DNA from: Arthrobacter methylotrophus
GTDB lineage: Bacteria > Actinomycetota > Actinomycetes > Actinomycetales > Micrococcaceae
Reading direction: 5' to 3'
Length of the DNA: 64,000 bases
Assembly (NCBI RefSeq): GCF_039539965.1
Contig: NZ_BAABED010000001.1
Coordinates: 4,030,001-4,094,000, forward strand
Shown here: positions 8,699 to 16,990 of the stretch, piece by piece
Position numbering within the stretch: the stretch's first letter is position 1
How the letters are laid out: each line of letters opens with the position of its first letter
Notes under the pieces: model-generated
Databases searched by the model: none
The model's input: only the letters and a program-made list of their open reading frames with translations
Told to the model about the DNA's origin: nothing
Made by a program: the position numbers and the translations under genes

Positions 8699-8990
8699 CT
8701 ATCACAAGCACCCGCGCATGGATGGCCGTGCGCTGGTGGAGCGCGGTACGGACTGCACGGTGGAGCCCGTCTTCGAGGTACAACAAGCCCTGATACTGCA
8801 CCACATGCGGGAAGAGATCTCCGAAGAAGGTTGAGTCCTCGGCCAACAGCGCTTCCAGGTCAAGGGTGCGTTTGGTGGTGACAAGTTCATCGAGCCGAAC
8901 AGGACGCGGTGGCAGTGCGGCCCAGTCCTTGGGCGTGGAATAACCATGGTCAGGGTACGGGCGTCCCTCGCCCACAGCTTTGAAGATCAC
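8691..8990 (-). CDS. Small conserved actinobacterial protein, ParB-like signature (often auto-labelled VapB antitoxin)
   Basis: 99 residues beginning MIFKAVGEG. The C-terminal half (VQYQGLLYLEDGLHRAVRTALHQRTAIHARVL) resembles the ParB/sulfiredoxin pattern in which a G-x-H-R segment lies in the catalytic or nucleotide site. I recall such proteins being labelled VapB antitoxin in databases, but no toxin gene is adjacent, so I do not accept a toxin-antitoxin role. It is the first gene of a two-gene unit with the LytR_C gene. Function unknown. Confidence 0.8.
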   Translation of the reverse strand: MIFKAVGEGRPYPDHGYSTPKDWAALPPRPVRLDELVTTKRTLDLEALLAEDSTFFGDLFPHVVQYQGLLYLEDGLHRAVRTALHQRTAIHARVLVIDG

Positions 8991-9244
8991 TGTGCAAGCC
9001 TAAAGAAGTAAGCCGTCCAAGGGAACTTGTGAGAAGTCGGGCATCAAGGTTGTGGCCAAAAGGTAACCGTTTGAAGGGTGGACGGCATACACCGAACTAC
9101 GCACTTCCACGATTGCGGCCGTCGCCGGTTTCGAGTCGGAACGCTCTTGCCGGGAACGTAAGAAGGCTCCTCAATCAGCCAGGAGTGGAAGGACGAGACC
9201 CTTTCGGTCATTGACCTCTCCGCGTTGCCACGTCGTGAGGACTG
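8991..9244. other. Intergenic, no feature recognised
   Basis: 254 bases between two minus-strand genes. I see no coding pattern, RNA gene or strong hairpin. It is the left edge of the accessory island. Confidence 0.5.
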
Positions 9245-9832
9245 TTAGACGCAGGCCTTGGTCAGTAGTGCATCAAGCATCATGAAGAACAAGCCACGGT
9301 GATCGGCCGCCTTCGGGTCGGTCATGTATTGAATGGACGCTCCGTCGTAGATCATCAGGAAAGACCTCACGAGCGCAGGGATGGCAATACGGCAGTGGTC
9401 GCCATTGTTTTGTGCCGCAGCGGAGAATATGTTTCCCAGTTCAACTTCGTAGGCCGGATAAATCTTCGCGGCCAGCGGGCTCACCGGGGCATTACGTGCT
9501 GCCCACAGAATGAGTTCGATCTCAGCAAGGAGGCTGGCGGGCTCTTCTTCCAGTGCGCGCCAGTAGCCTTCGGCTACTTGTTCCACGGCCTTACGAAGAC
9601 CTAGGTGGACCGGGACCTCGCCGGAAAAACTGCTGAGGTTCTTCAGCCAAGCCTCGGCGGCCGCCTCCATAAGCTCTTCTTTACCGCTGAAACAGTAGTG
9701 AACGGCGGCCAAGGGAGCATTGGCCTCTTTGGCGACGGCCCGGATGGTCACGGACTGAACGCCCTCACGCCTCATTAGTTCCACCGTCGCTGAAATCAAT
9801 TGTTCTTTTCGATCTTTCGCGGCTACCCGCAT
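9245..9832 (-). CDS. TetR/AcrR family regulator (paralogue 1 of the methylamine island)
   Basis: 195 residues. The helix-turn-helix is at about residues 20-50 (VTIRAVAKEANAPLAAVHYCFSGKEELMEAA). It is a close paralogue of the regulator at 24082-24669; the two share most residues, including GVQSVT, VEQVAEGYWR, EEEPASLLAE and IPALVRSFLMIYDGA. Both are followed upstream on the same strand by a tmm gene, though here tmm is a remnant. The duplicate pair is probably the repressor of the repeated TTGACTTA...GTTCA boxes (inference). Confidence 0.92.
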   Translation of the reverse strand: MRVAAKDRKEQLISATVELMRREGVQSVTIRAVAKEANAPLAAVHYCFSGKEELMEAAAEAWLKNLSSFSGEVPVHLGLRKAVEQVAEGYWRALEEEPASLLAEIELILWAARNAPVSPLAAKIYPAYEVELGNIFSAAAQNNGDHCRIAIPALVRSFLMIYDGASIQYMTDPKAADHRGLFFMMLDALLTKACV

Positions 9833-9862
9833 AGCTCACTCCCCAGTCTCCGATTTCAGTCC

Positions 9863-9885
9863 GTCTGAACACGTCCTAAGACTAT
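9863..9885 (-). promoter_or_regulatory. Degenerate copy of the island operator box, before TetR paralogue 1
   Basis: On the minus strand this reads AGTCTTAGGACG followed by TGTTCAGAC, about 30 bases before the TetR start. It resembles the TTGACTTA...GTTCA boxes elsewhere in the island but is imperfect and lacks a paired GTGA-N6-TCAC site. It would suit autoregulation. Confidence 0.4.
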
Positions 9886-10074
9886 TGCTTGGAGAGTGAA
9901 AGGTCCCACCTTTGTCTTGAACGACCGACCTGAATTTCTGTTCGGTCTTGGGTGGATAGCGCTATATGTAAGCACTCAAGGTGGTTGCCAGGCTGGGTCC
10001 TGTCATGGCCGGGACACCCTTCTTGTAGACGGAAGCGTCCAGAGGGAGACTGATCCGCTCTCACTAGCGGAGGG

Positions 10075-10096
10075 TTGTACAGTCTGGAGTGCACAA
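10075..10096. promoter_or_regulatory. Imperfect palindrome, possible operator
   Basis: TTGTACA and TGCACAA flank an eight-base centre. It lies in a 346-base stretch without genes between TetR paralogue 1 and the tmm remnant. There is no supporting second copy, so the role is uncertain. Confidence 0.25.
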
Positions 10097-10178
10097 GCGG
10101 GTGATCGGAACCTCTCCAGATCACTTCCCTGCCCATGTTCTTAGGGACCGGATAGCCGCGTACTTGGTCAGCTTGCCG

Positions 10179-10421
10179 CGAGGGTGTTGGTGTCGATGTC
10201 CTGAGACGTGCCGTGCAGGTACCGTTCGAGGGAGTCATCCATGGCGTTGAGCCAGCGGGTGTGGTGTTTGACTGCCATGGTGCCGGTGACCACGGAGCGG
10301 TGGATCATGCCGCGGTATCCCGGGATGCCGCCGCGGCATGTGGTGTATCCAGTCCTTGAATAGCTGTGAAACAGTAATCGGTGGCGTCAATGAGTTCGCG
10401 CAGGTAGTCCGTCTGGAAGTC
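10179..10421 (-). pseudogene. tmm: Remnant of a third trimethylamine monooxygenase gene (C-terminal end)
   Basis: The sequence closely matches the last third of the intact tmm at 25017-26417 (compare 25045-25308), including the GTTGGTGTCGATGTCCTG and ATGGCGTTGAGCCAGCG blocks. It is disrupted by substitutions and by a deletion of about 20 bases near 10372. The homology stops abruptly at 10421, where transposase sequence begins. As at 24-26 kb it lies upstream of a TetR gene on the same strand, with nearly the same spacing (about 346 bases). This indicates an ancient duplication of a TetR-tmm block. The product is certainly not functional. Confidence 0.88.
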
Positions 10422-10429
10422 AACAGAAG

Positions 10430-10787
10430 AACTGGCACACCGTCCGTCAGACCGTCGGCAATCACCGCTGCGACACCGCCGCCGAGCTGGAACTGTTGAA
10501 CCGGATCTTGGCGCTTCAGCGGCTGTTGACGAATCATTTCGAGCCACGGCAGAAGCTCCTGGCGAAGGTCCGGGCCGGAGCGAAGATCAGCAAAACATAC
10601 CACCGGCCCGCGACTCCGTTCCAACGCGTTCTGGCCGACACCGGCACCGTCTCCCGGGACGTTAAGACGCGGCTACGGCGGGAAAACAAGCCCCTGAACT
10701 CGGCCGCCATCCCACGTCAGATCCAGGCACTTAGCGCCGAACTCCTAACACTGACCACCACGAACAGGGCACCAAACCCCAGCCCGC
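10430..10787 (+). mobile_element. C-terminal fragment of a DDE integrase-type transposase
   Basis: In frame from 10430 the translation begins NWHTVRQTVGNHRCDTAAELELLN and continues QRLLTNHFEPRQKLLAKVR, ending near QIQALSAELLTLTTT. This is the C-terminal tail typical of an IS481-like/integrase-core transposase of actinobacteria. The catalytic core and left end are missing, and the fragment abuts the tmm remnant, so it probably marks the insertion or recombination that destroyed that copy. The exact IS family is uncertain. Confidence 0.7.
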
Positions 10788-10871
10788 CATCCGGGCAAAA
10801 CCAAATGATTCCCCGGGGCGTTCAAGAAGACTTTTTCTCAGAAGGGCGGGGTGAGAAATTATGGCAGACCA

Positions 10872-10924
10872 TTGACTTAGACGCTCGTCCCTGTCACAGT
10901 GGACAACACCGTGATTCAGATCAC
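10872..10924 (+). promoter_or_regulatory. Island regulatory module A (TTGACT box plus GTGA-N6-TCAC)
   Basis: The box TTGACTTAGACGCTCGTCC starts at 10872. A CRP-like palindrome GTGATTCAGATCAC lies at 10911-10924, 39 bases downstream start to start. The module precedes the cupin gene at 11017 by 93 bases. The same pair occurs at four other sites in the island. Confidence 0.7.
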
Positions 10925-11016
10925 CATTACGCGATCTGACCCGGATTTATCGAAACATCCCACACTGCAAATAGCGCGCTTAGGGATATGTCGCGCATAA
11001 GAAAGGGTCTAAAGCA

Positions 11017-11427
11017 ATGGGCGCGACCACACCTCAGTTCCTGACACCCACAACAGGGGAAAAGATCGAATTCTGGTCAATGAGGCCCATGAAGCCCATG
11101 AAGGACGAATGGCAACGATTGCTCTGCAGATTCATCAACGCCGATCCTGTGGGCAGCTGGGATGACTTCATATTGTCGGAGTGGGAACTGAGGTCCTGCG
11201 GTTGGGAAGATTTCCACCCCCACACCGAGACGAACTTCCTGATGGAGGGCGAACTCCACATCGAGAGCGAAGGCAAGACGGTCATCCTGAAGCCCGGAGA
11301 TTCAGCCCGCGTAAACCCGGGACAACTCGGCAAATACTGGGCGCCTGTCTACGCTCGAATGTTCACTATCTATGGCCCCAACCCCGAAGGTCTGGAATCA
11401 CACTCCTTCCGATACTTCGAAATCTAA
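11017..11427 (+). CDS. Cupin domain protein (metal-binding type)
   Basis: 136 residues from ATG 11017, with AGAAAGGG upstream at about 10999-11006. A single cupin barrel is visible: motif 1 is HPHTETNFLMEGEL (about residues 70-83), with two His and Glu suitable for metal binding, and motif 2 is KPGDSARVNPGQ. This differs from the three EutQ-like cupins of the island, which lack the His pair. It is probably co-regulated with the amine genes because it follows regulatory module A, and it may be co-transcribed with the downstream permease. The substrate is unknown. Confidence 0.85.
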   Translation: MGATTPQFLTPTTGEKIEFWSMRPMKPMKDEWQRLLCRFINADPVGSWDDFILSEWELRSCGWEDFHPHTETNFLMEGELHIESEGKTVILKPGDSARVNPGQLGKYWAPVYARMFTIYGPNPEGLESHSFRYFEI

Positions 11428-11750
11428 CCGAGTTACGGCCTCACCACAGGCCCTGTACGGTCTCCTCAAGTTAAGGCCCAGGGGTCACCTGCCCCAACGC
11501 CTCGCCTGTAATCGGAGGACAAACGTCCCGCTACATGTTCGGGCTAATCTCGCGCAACGGCTAACCCGCCCCGCTGAGCGTTTGAATGTGGCAAACCACC
11601 ATCCGCACCACTCGCGTCTATATCCCGGACGTAAATCCGGAACGCCAGACATCTTTGGTCACTGAGTGGTGTCTGGCAATGGCAAGGTGCCGTCTCACCG
11701 CTGCCCGCACAATTGTTTGTGTTTATCACTGCCATTCAAAGGAGAATCTT
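11428..11750 (+). other. Intergenic leader of the permease gene with a hairpin
   Basis: 323 bases without a convincing gene. GCCAGACA (11644) and TGTCTGGC (ending 11677) form an eight-base stem about 75 bases before the permease start. AAAGGAG at 11738-11744 is the permease ribosome binding site. No island operator box is visible here, which favours read-through from the cupin promoter. Confidence 0.5.
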
Positions 11751-13250
11751 ATGAGTGAAAACAGTTTGAGCGCTGTCGATGACCTGAAAAGGTCGATTGA
11801 CTGGAAGCAGGGTTTGTCCATTTCACTGGGCGTGCCTTTGCTGATACTACCGTCCTTGGGATATATCCCGCTGTATTTGTCAGCCGCAGCAATTCTTATC
11901 TGGGGGCTGTCGGTGGTTCAGGGTTTCTTCCAAAACACGGCGTACGCCGAAATGGCCACCACGTTCCCCAAAGCCTCTGGCCTACCGGGCTATGCACAGC
12001 ACATATTCCGCACCGAAAACTACAAGGGCAAGTACGACAAAGGCAAGCTGATCGGAGGCTTCAGCGCATGGAGCTACTGGTTCGCTTGGAACCCCGTGCT
12101 GGCGATCTTCGCCATTCTGGTTGGCGGCTACCTCCATGGGCTGTTCCCGGTGCTCGCCGAGACATTCACCGAATATCAGCTTTCGTTGCTTTCAGGTCTG
12201 GTAATTTTCGCGGGACTATTCGTGGTCAACTGGTTCGGCCTTAAGGACGGCGCCATCCTGGGTTACATCCTGGCGGCTGTTTCCCTGATACCGCTGATTG
12301 TCCTGGCTGTGGCACCTTTTGCCACAGGGCACGTTGACCTGGCCAACATCACTGGCAACTGGTTGCCGGCCGACTGGACATGGGACATGCACCACGTCCT
12401 CATTCTCTTTGGCATCTTCGCGATCGCACAATGGAGTGCCTGTGGATGGGAAACGGCAGCCATCTACGGCCCGGAATACAAAAATCCGGCCAAAGATGTT
12501 CCCAAGGCGCTTTATGCTTGCGGCATCATCTGCTTCTTCTCGTACGTTCTGGTCCAAACAGCCGTTATCGGCGTCCTGGGCGTTGACGGTGTCAAGGCCG
12601 AGCCTGTCTCACCCCTGATTCCGGTCGCCCGGGCTGTCTTCGGCCAAGCCGGTTCCATCGTCACAATCATCGTGCTGATCGCCGCCATGGTCCTGATCAT
12701 CCAGACGGCCTATCTTGGTTCCTCCCGTGCCATGCACTCCATGTCGGCGGAAGGCAACCTCCCCAAGGTCTTCGGCAAAACGAACGGCCACGGAACTCCG
12801 TTCGTTGCCTTGCTTGTCACCGCAGCATTCAACATGGTCCTGATTTCGCTTGGATCCCTCGCGGCAATTCTTGCGGCCGCTGCGATCGGCTACACCTGCG
12901 CCAACGGCATCAGCCTGTTCGCCTACGTCAGGGCCAGGAAGCACCCCGCCTTCGCTCAACTGGAACGGCCTTTCAAAGCACCCAAGGGCTGGAAACACGT
13001 CGCCATGCTCTTTGGGCTGTTCAACCTGCCCCTGTGCCTGATTGGGGTGGTCTACCTGAACAGCCTGGAGATCGGCTGGACCTCAACCTGGCTCGGCTTT
13101 ATCGTGCTGGCACTCTACATTCCGATCTGGTTCTACTCCCAACGTGAATCCAGGCGCGCGAATCATGAACCAGCCGCCGCTGTCCCCTTTCTAGCCCGCG
13201 ATCCCGATGAGGACGCCGCTGCCCTGGAAGAGCTTCCGACTGGCAGGTGA
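11751..13250 (+). CDS. APC superfamily amino acid/amine permease
   Basis: 499 residues from ATG 11751. I reject upstream in-frame starts because the ribosome binding site AAAGGAG is eight bases before this one. About twelve hydrophobic segments are visible. The APC motif region includes WGLSVVQGFFQNTAYAEMATTFPKASGLPGYA, a substrate-loop GxxG pattern, and GWETAAIYGPEYKNPAKDVPKAL near the middle. It resembles permeases for amino acids or ethanolamine. Its place beside a cupin under the island module suggests uptake of an amine or of a product of amine metabolism (inference). Confidence 0.9.
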   Translation: MSENSLSAVDDLKRSIDWKQGLSISLGVPLLILPSLGYIPLYLSAAAILIWGLSVVQGFFQNTAYAEMATTFPKASGLPGYAQHIFRTENYKGKYDKGKLIGGFSAWSYWFAWNPVLAIFAILVGGYLHGLFPVLAETFTEYQLSLLSGLVIFAGLFVVNWFGLKDGAILGYILAAVSLIPLIVLAVAPFATGHVDLANITGNWLPADWTWDMHHVLILFGIFAIAQWSACGWETAAIYGPEYKNPAKDVPKALYACGIICFFSYVLVQTAVIGVLGVDGVKAEPVSPLIPVARAVFGQAGSIVTIIVLIAAMVLIIQTAYLGSSRAMHSMSAEGNLPKVFGKTNGHGTPFVALLVTAAFNMVLISLGSLAAILAAAAIGYTCANGISLFAYVRARKHPAFAQLERPFKAPKGWKHVAMLFGLFNLPLCLIGVVYLNSLEIGWTSTWLGFIVLALYIPIWFYSQRESRRANHEPAAAVPFLARDPDEDAAALEELPTGR

Positions 13251-13775
13251 CACGGGATAACACCTGAATACGGGCCCCATGGCAGGGACCGAACTCAAAC
13301 TCAGCACCGCAACGACCATCGTTGTTTCAGCATCGTTTCAGCATCAACTCCTCGGGATGAATCCGGTCGCCGCTGTCACCAATTCAGGACCCTCGGTCCG
13401 CGCCAGCTCCGAACCGAGCTGGCGCGGACCGGTGACACCTCCCTAACTACGCAGGCGGGAACCCATGAGCGAGTTTTATTCGCGGGGCACTCGAGCAGAA
13501 AATCACTGTTGGAACAGGCACACAACGACGGGCAGCCAACGTCTGGCACCCAGCAGGCGCGGCAGGAAAAGTCCCCACGGCAACCGGATCCCCGCGTGGA
13601 TGTATGGCAGGCAGAGAAAGGAAAACAGATGTTCCCGACCGCCGAGAAGAGGCTGGTGGGCGGTTGCGGAAAATTCGCTGTTTGCTTGCGCTCTAACTCC
13701 CCGCGGCCGCGGGCCCTCGCTGCGCGAAAGCCCCGGTCTGACGTTTCCTTTGTTGCCGCATTCGCATCCGGTCAG
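13251..13775. other. Gene-poor stretch between permease and truncated opcA
   Basis: 525 bases. The stretch 13503-13775 is open on the minus strand as a continuation of the broken opcA frame, but the translation no longer resembles OpcA. I see no other coding evidence. A strong hairpin is listed separately. Confidence 0.55.
13395..13430 (+). terminator. Strong hairpin, probable terminator of the permease transcript
   Basis: A perfect 15-base stem (GGTCCGCGCCAGCTC and its complement) with a six-base loop, about 145 bases after the permease stop. There is no T-run, as is common for actinobacterial terminators. Confidence 0.7.
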
Positions 13776-14231
13776 GGGGTCGGGTTCGTTGGCGGAGTCG
13801 GTGATCCGGCGGTGCGCGATGCGTCCGATGGAGGTCTCGCAGGCGTTCTCGGGGGCGCCGTTCGGCCACCAGGCCACGATGGGTGCGTCGGGCAGGAGCA
13901 GGGCCGCGACGAGGGATTCGCTTTCCTTGGCGAGTTCCCCGTAGCCGCGCAGCACGATGACTTCCGAGGCCCCGGCGTCCCCGCCGACCCGGATCTGGGC
14001 GTCCAGGCGGGTCGGTGCCTGGGCGCCGGCGTCCGCGAGGACGATGATGCGGCAGGGGTGTTCGCGGCTGGCGTCGTTGGCTGCCTCGATGGCTTCTTCT
14101 TCCAGCCCGGATGTGGTCACGACCACCAGGGTCAGGACGCGTCCGAGGGCGATCACGCCTCCTTGCTCGCGCAGGGAGGTGATCTTCTTGGAGATCTTGG
14201 AGGTGGTGGTGTCCGGCAGGTCTACGATCAT
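13776..14231 (-). pseudogene. opcA: Truncated OpcA (glucose-6-phosphate dehydrogenase assembly protein)
   Basis: The first 152 residues match OpcA, the partner required for activity of actinobacterial glucose-6-phosphate dehydrogenase: MIVDLPDTTTSKISKKI, RIIVLADAG and PDAPIVAWWPNGAPENAC. After SANEPDPL the similarity ends and the frame runs on into unrelated sequence to 13503, so about half the protein is missing. Its start overlaps the zwf remnant by four bases, the normal gene order. With zwf also broken, this copy is dead; a second chromosomal copy is expected elsewhere. Confidence 0.85.
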
Positions 14232-14836
14232 GGCCTTCTCCAGGTTCGTCCGTCGCGGGCAAGCAGCTCATCGGCCGAGGCCGGGCCCCAGCTGCCGGGA
14301 GCGTAGGGCTCGGGCTGTTCCTCCAGGGACGCCCAGTAGTCCTCGAACGGGTCAAGGATCTTCCAGGACTCCTCGACTTCGGCGTGCCGCGGGAACAGCG
14401 GGGGTTCGCCCAGCAGCACGTCCAGGATGAGCCGTTCGTACGCTTCGGGACTGGACTCGGTGAAGGAGTGCCCGTAGCCGAAGTCCATGGTCACGTCGCG
14501 GACTTCCATCTGCGTGCCCGGGACCTTGACCACCTCATCAAACGGCGTCCGGGGTTACGCTTTGACGTTCGCCCTGACCTCGTTGGCGAAGTCCTCGCTA
14601 CTCCAGTCGCGCCGGCCAAAGCCGACCAACGCGAAACTCGGCGGCAACAGCCCCCGGTTGGCGAGGTCGTACACTGCGGGCAGGAGTTTCTTACGGGCAA
14701 GATCACCGGTGACCCCGAAGAGCACCAGCGATGACGGCCCGGCAATGCGGTTCAGACGGCGGTCACGCGGATCCCGGAGGGGATTGCGGCGGGTAGCCTT
14801 TCCGGTGGACCTGTAACCGATTTCAGTTTCTGGCAT
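14228..14836 (-). pseudogene. zwf: Glucose-6-phosphate dehydrogenase gene with the central part deleted
   Basis: The first 93 codons (14836 to 14558) encode the Zwf N-terminus with the NADP loop SSLVLFGVTGDLARKKLLPA. A TAA follows (14555-14557), and the same frame then resumes as the C-terminus (VVKVPGTQMEVRDVTMDFGYG to DELLARDG). Roughly 300 residues, including the catalytic centre, are missing. The gene lies between pgi and opcA as in intact actinobacterial clusters. The two ends remain well conserved, which suggests a recent deletion. No active enzyme can be made. Confidence 0.9.
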
Positions 14837-14851
14837 GTTTGGGTTTGTGCC

Positions 14852-16483
14852 TTAGCTTTCGAGCGGGCTGGTCTGGCCGGCAAGCGCAGCGATGATGTCC
14901 TGGAGCTGGGCGACCCCGGCTCCGCGATCTGTGAGGTGTAGGCGCAGGACCGGGCGGCCGTGGTTTTCCAGGACCTGGGCATCGCCGGCGGCCTGGGCCG
15001 TGATGAGCTGGCCGAAAGTGAATGGCCGTTCCGGGATGGCGATGTCGCCGTTCGCGGAAGCCGTTACCTGCAGGAATGAACCGATGGCGGGCCCGCCCTT
15101 GTGGAACTGTCCGGTGGAGTGCAGGAAGCGCGGACCCCAGCCGAAGGTGACCGGGCGGCCGCTGAGGCGGGCGAGTTCGTCACGGACACCCTCGAACCCG
15201 GCGTACGCGATCCGGTCGAAGTAGGCCTGGACGCTGAGGTAACTGTCGTCGTCGAGCGTTCCCAAGAGGGCTCCGACGGCTTCCTCTGCGGTGGCTGCAC
15301 CACGGAGCCAGTCACCGCCGCGTACTTCGATCGCGCCGTCGGTGAACGCGGCGGGGGTGGGTTCGGGACGGGCGTCCAGCAGGCCGCGCGCGGCGATCTT
15401 GGCCGCCTCGACGTCGGGCTGGTCGAAGGGGTTGATGCCCAGCAGGCGCCCTGCGACCGAGGTGGCGAATTCCCAGAGGAACATCTGCGTGGCCAGGCCA
15501 CCGGCGATCGCCGCTTCGTTCTCACCGAGTTCGACGTCGGAGTCCGCACCGACCAGGCGGATCACCAGGACGTCGTCCGCGCCGCTGCTGACCTCGGGGG
15601 CGGAAGGACCGGCAACGACCGGCAGCACGCCCGTGCCGAGCTTGCCGGTGGACTCGGCGATGAGTTGTTCGGCCCAGTCCGCGAAACCGACAATGCCGGA
15701 GCCGTCTTCGACGATGAGGATCTTGTTGCGCAGCGGGGTGGTGCCGCCCAGGGCAGCGCCGAGCCGGAGCCCGATGTTTTCGGGGGAGTCCTCGTTCAGG
15801 ATCTCCGCTGCTTCCTCGGCCTCGTCCAGGAATGCCTGGATATCGACTCCGGCGAGGCCGCTGGGGACCAGCCCGAAAGCCGTGAGCGCCGAGAACCGGC
15901 CGCCGACGTTCGGGTCCGCGTTGAAGACGGCCCGGTAGCCGGCTTCCCGGGAGGCCTTGTCCAACGGGGACCCCGGATCGGTCACGATGATGATGCGGCT
16001 CTTGGCATCGATGCCGGCCAAGGTGAAGGCCTGCTCGAACACCCGTCGCTGCGAGTCGGTTTCCACGGTAGAGCCGGACTTGGACGAGACCACGATAGCG
16101 GTCTGGGCCAGGCGGTCCGTCAGGGCGGCACCGAGCTGTTCGGGGTCGGTGCTGTCCAGCACGGTCAGCTCGACGCCGGCGGTGCCGGCAATGACCTCCG
16201 GAGCAAGCGAAGAACCGCCCATGCCACACAGGACAATGCGGGAGACACCTTCTGCCCTGAGGGCATCCCGGAGTTCCAGGATTCCTTCGACCAAGGACCG
16301 GGAAACGGTCGCCGCGTCCACCCATCCAAGACGGACGGCGGACTCGGACTCCGCATCGGGACCCCACAACGTGTGGTCCTTCGCGAAAATCCTGGTGGCA
16401 ATCCGGTCTTCAACAAGGGCCGGGACGTGCTGCTCGATGGCCTGCTGCGCAGCACCGCTGGCGTCGTAACTGAGAGTGCTCAT
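14852..16483 (-). CDS. pgi: Glucose-6-phosphate isomerase (long actinobacterial type)
   Basis: 543 residues. It interconverts glucose 6-phosphate and fructose 6-phosphate. The sugar isomerase (SIS) motifs GMGGSSLAPEVI and VVSSKSGSTVETDSQ are present, along with FSALTAFGLVPSGLAGVD and the C-terminal GQFHKGGPAIGSFLQ. This two-SIS, about 540-residue form usually sits in a tal-pgi-zwf-opcA cluster, as here. It is the only intact gene of that cluster; hxlB, tal, zwf and opcA on either side are broken. It may still be expressed from the hxlB/tal side. A second pgi elsewhere is likely. Confidence 0.93.
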   Translation of the reverse strand: MSTLSYDASGAAQQAIEQHVPALVEDRIATRIFAKDHTLWGPDAESESAVRLGWVDAATVSRSLVEGILELRDALRAEGVSRIVLCGMGGSSLAPEVIAGTAGVELTVLDSTDPEQLGAALTDRLAQTAIVVSSKSGSTVETDSQRRVFEQAFTLAGIDAKSRIIIVTDPGSPLDKASREAGYRAVFNADPNVGGRFSALTAFGLVPSGLAGVDIQAFLDEAEEAAEILNEDSPENIGLRLGAALGGTTPLRNKILIVEDGSGIVGFADWAEQLIAESTGKLGTGVLPVVAGPSAPEVSSGADDVLVIRLVGADSDVELGENEAAIAGGLATQMFLWEFATSVAGRLLGINPFDQPDVEAAKIAARGLLDARPEPTPAAFTDGAIEVRGGDWLRGAATAEEAVGALLGTLDDDSYLSVQAYFDRIAYAGFEGVRDELARLSGRPVTFGWGPRFLHSTGQFHKGGPAIGSFLQVTASANGDIAIPERPFTFGQLITAQAAGDAQVLENHGRPVLRLHLTDRGAGVAQLQDIIAALAGQTSPLES

Positions 16484-16488
16484 GTGGG

Positions 16489-16596
16489 TTAGGAAGCCTT
16501 CCGTGCAGAGGCAAGGGCACCTTCGACGTCGGCCAGGAGTTCCTTCCAGCTGGCCACGAACTTCTCCAGGCCCTCGGACTCCAGCTGGGCGACGGT
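16489..16596 (-). pseudogene. tal: C-terminal fragment of transaldolase, fused to an hxlB fragment
   Basis: The last 35 codons ([20 protein letters not shown] and the following ASARKAS end) match the transaldolase C-terminus. They continue in frame from an hxlB fragment; the junction lies at about 16596. The position directly before pgi is the normal place of tal. About 90 percent of transaldolase is missing, so it is non-functional. Confidence 0.75.
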
Positions 16597-16754
16597 CCGG
16601 CCGCTCAGGTAGATGTGGCGTGCCAGGGTAACTACCTGCTGTTCGTCGATTTTGGCCGTCGTGGCCGCGATCTCGTCCCTGACGAGGGACAAGTTGCGCA
16701 CAATTTCTTTTGCGTGCCGTCCACCACAGTCCTCGCGATTGCTGTCAGATTCAC
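16597..16754 (-). pseudogene. hxlB: N-terminal fragment of 6-phospho-3-hexuloisomerase with a frameshift
   Basis: A GTG at 16754 with AAAGGGGA before it opens [16 protein letters not shown] frameshift follows, then [20 protein letters not shown] and ARHIYLSGR, the N-terminal helices of the hexuloisomerase that pairs with hexulose-phosphate synthase to fix formaldehyde in the RuMP cycle. The sugar-binding SIS domain is gone and replaced by a transaldolase tail. A decayed copy of the island regulatory module lies just upstream on the same strand. The identification rests on recall of the family. Confidence 0.68.
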
Positions 16755-16805
16755 GGTTATTCCCCTTTCATTTTGCAATGCTCCGTGGGCCTGGTGCGGA
16801 CTCGA

Positions 16806-16856
16806 ATGATCCGGTCACGTGGCTCCAAGGCTGACATGAACACTTGTTCCAGTCAA
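16806..16856 (-). promoter_or_regulatory. Island regulatory module C, decayed, before the hxlB remnant
   Basis: On the minus strand TTGACTGGAAC then AAGTGTTCATGTC runs from 16856 to 16833 and contains the perfect palindrome GAACAAGTGTTC. Further downstream GTGACCGGATCAT (16818-16806) looks like the CRP-like site with one base lost. It points the same regulation at the former RuMP genes. Confidence 0.55.
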
Positions 16857-16930
16857 TGGTTCATAAATACGGCAGCCGTCTTTATCGACCCCAAGGCGTA
16901 CATTTTGGGCGGAATATTCATGTGGAACGG

Positions 16931-16990
16931 TTGACTTATACATCTGTTCATGTGAAAGTTTGTGGAACGCGCTTCCGTGACCGGCATCAC
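16931..16990 (+). promoter_or_regulatory. Island regulatory module B, before the dmm operon
   Basis: TTGACTTATACATCTGTTCA begins at 16931 and GTGACCGGCATCAC at 16977-16990 (46 bases start to start). The stretch from 16928 to about 16970 is nearly identical to that at 28426-28468. The module lies 183 bases before the cupin start and is divergent from module C. Confidence 0.75.

Noticed and set aside
8691..8990. VapB antitoxin of a toxin-antitoxin pair
   Set aside because: No PIN-domain toxin or other small partner is adjacent; the neighbour is a LytR_C membrane protein and the sequence pattern is ParB-like.
14555..14836. Short zwf N-terminal frame as a functional small protein
   Set aside because: The frame resumes as zwf C-terminus directly after the stop, so it is a deletion remnant rather than a designed short gene.
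16931..16953. TTGACT boxes as plain -35 promoter elements
   Set aside because: The similarity extends well past the hexamer through GTTCATGT, the boxes are palindromic in part, and no consistent -10 element sits 17 bases on. A -35 role in addition is still possible.
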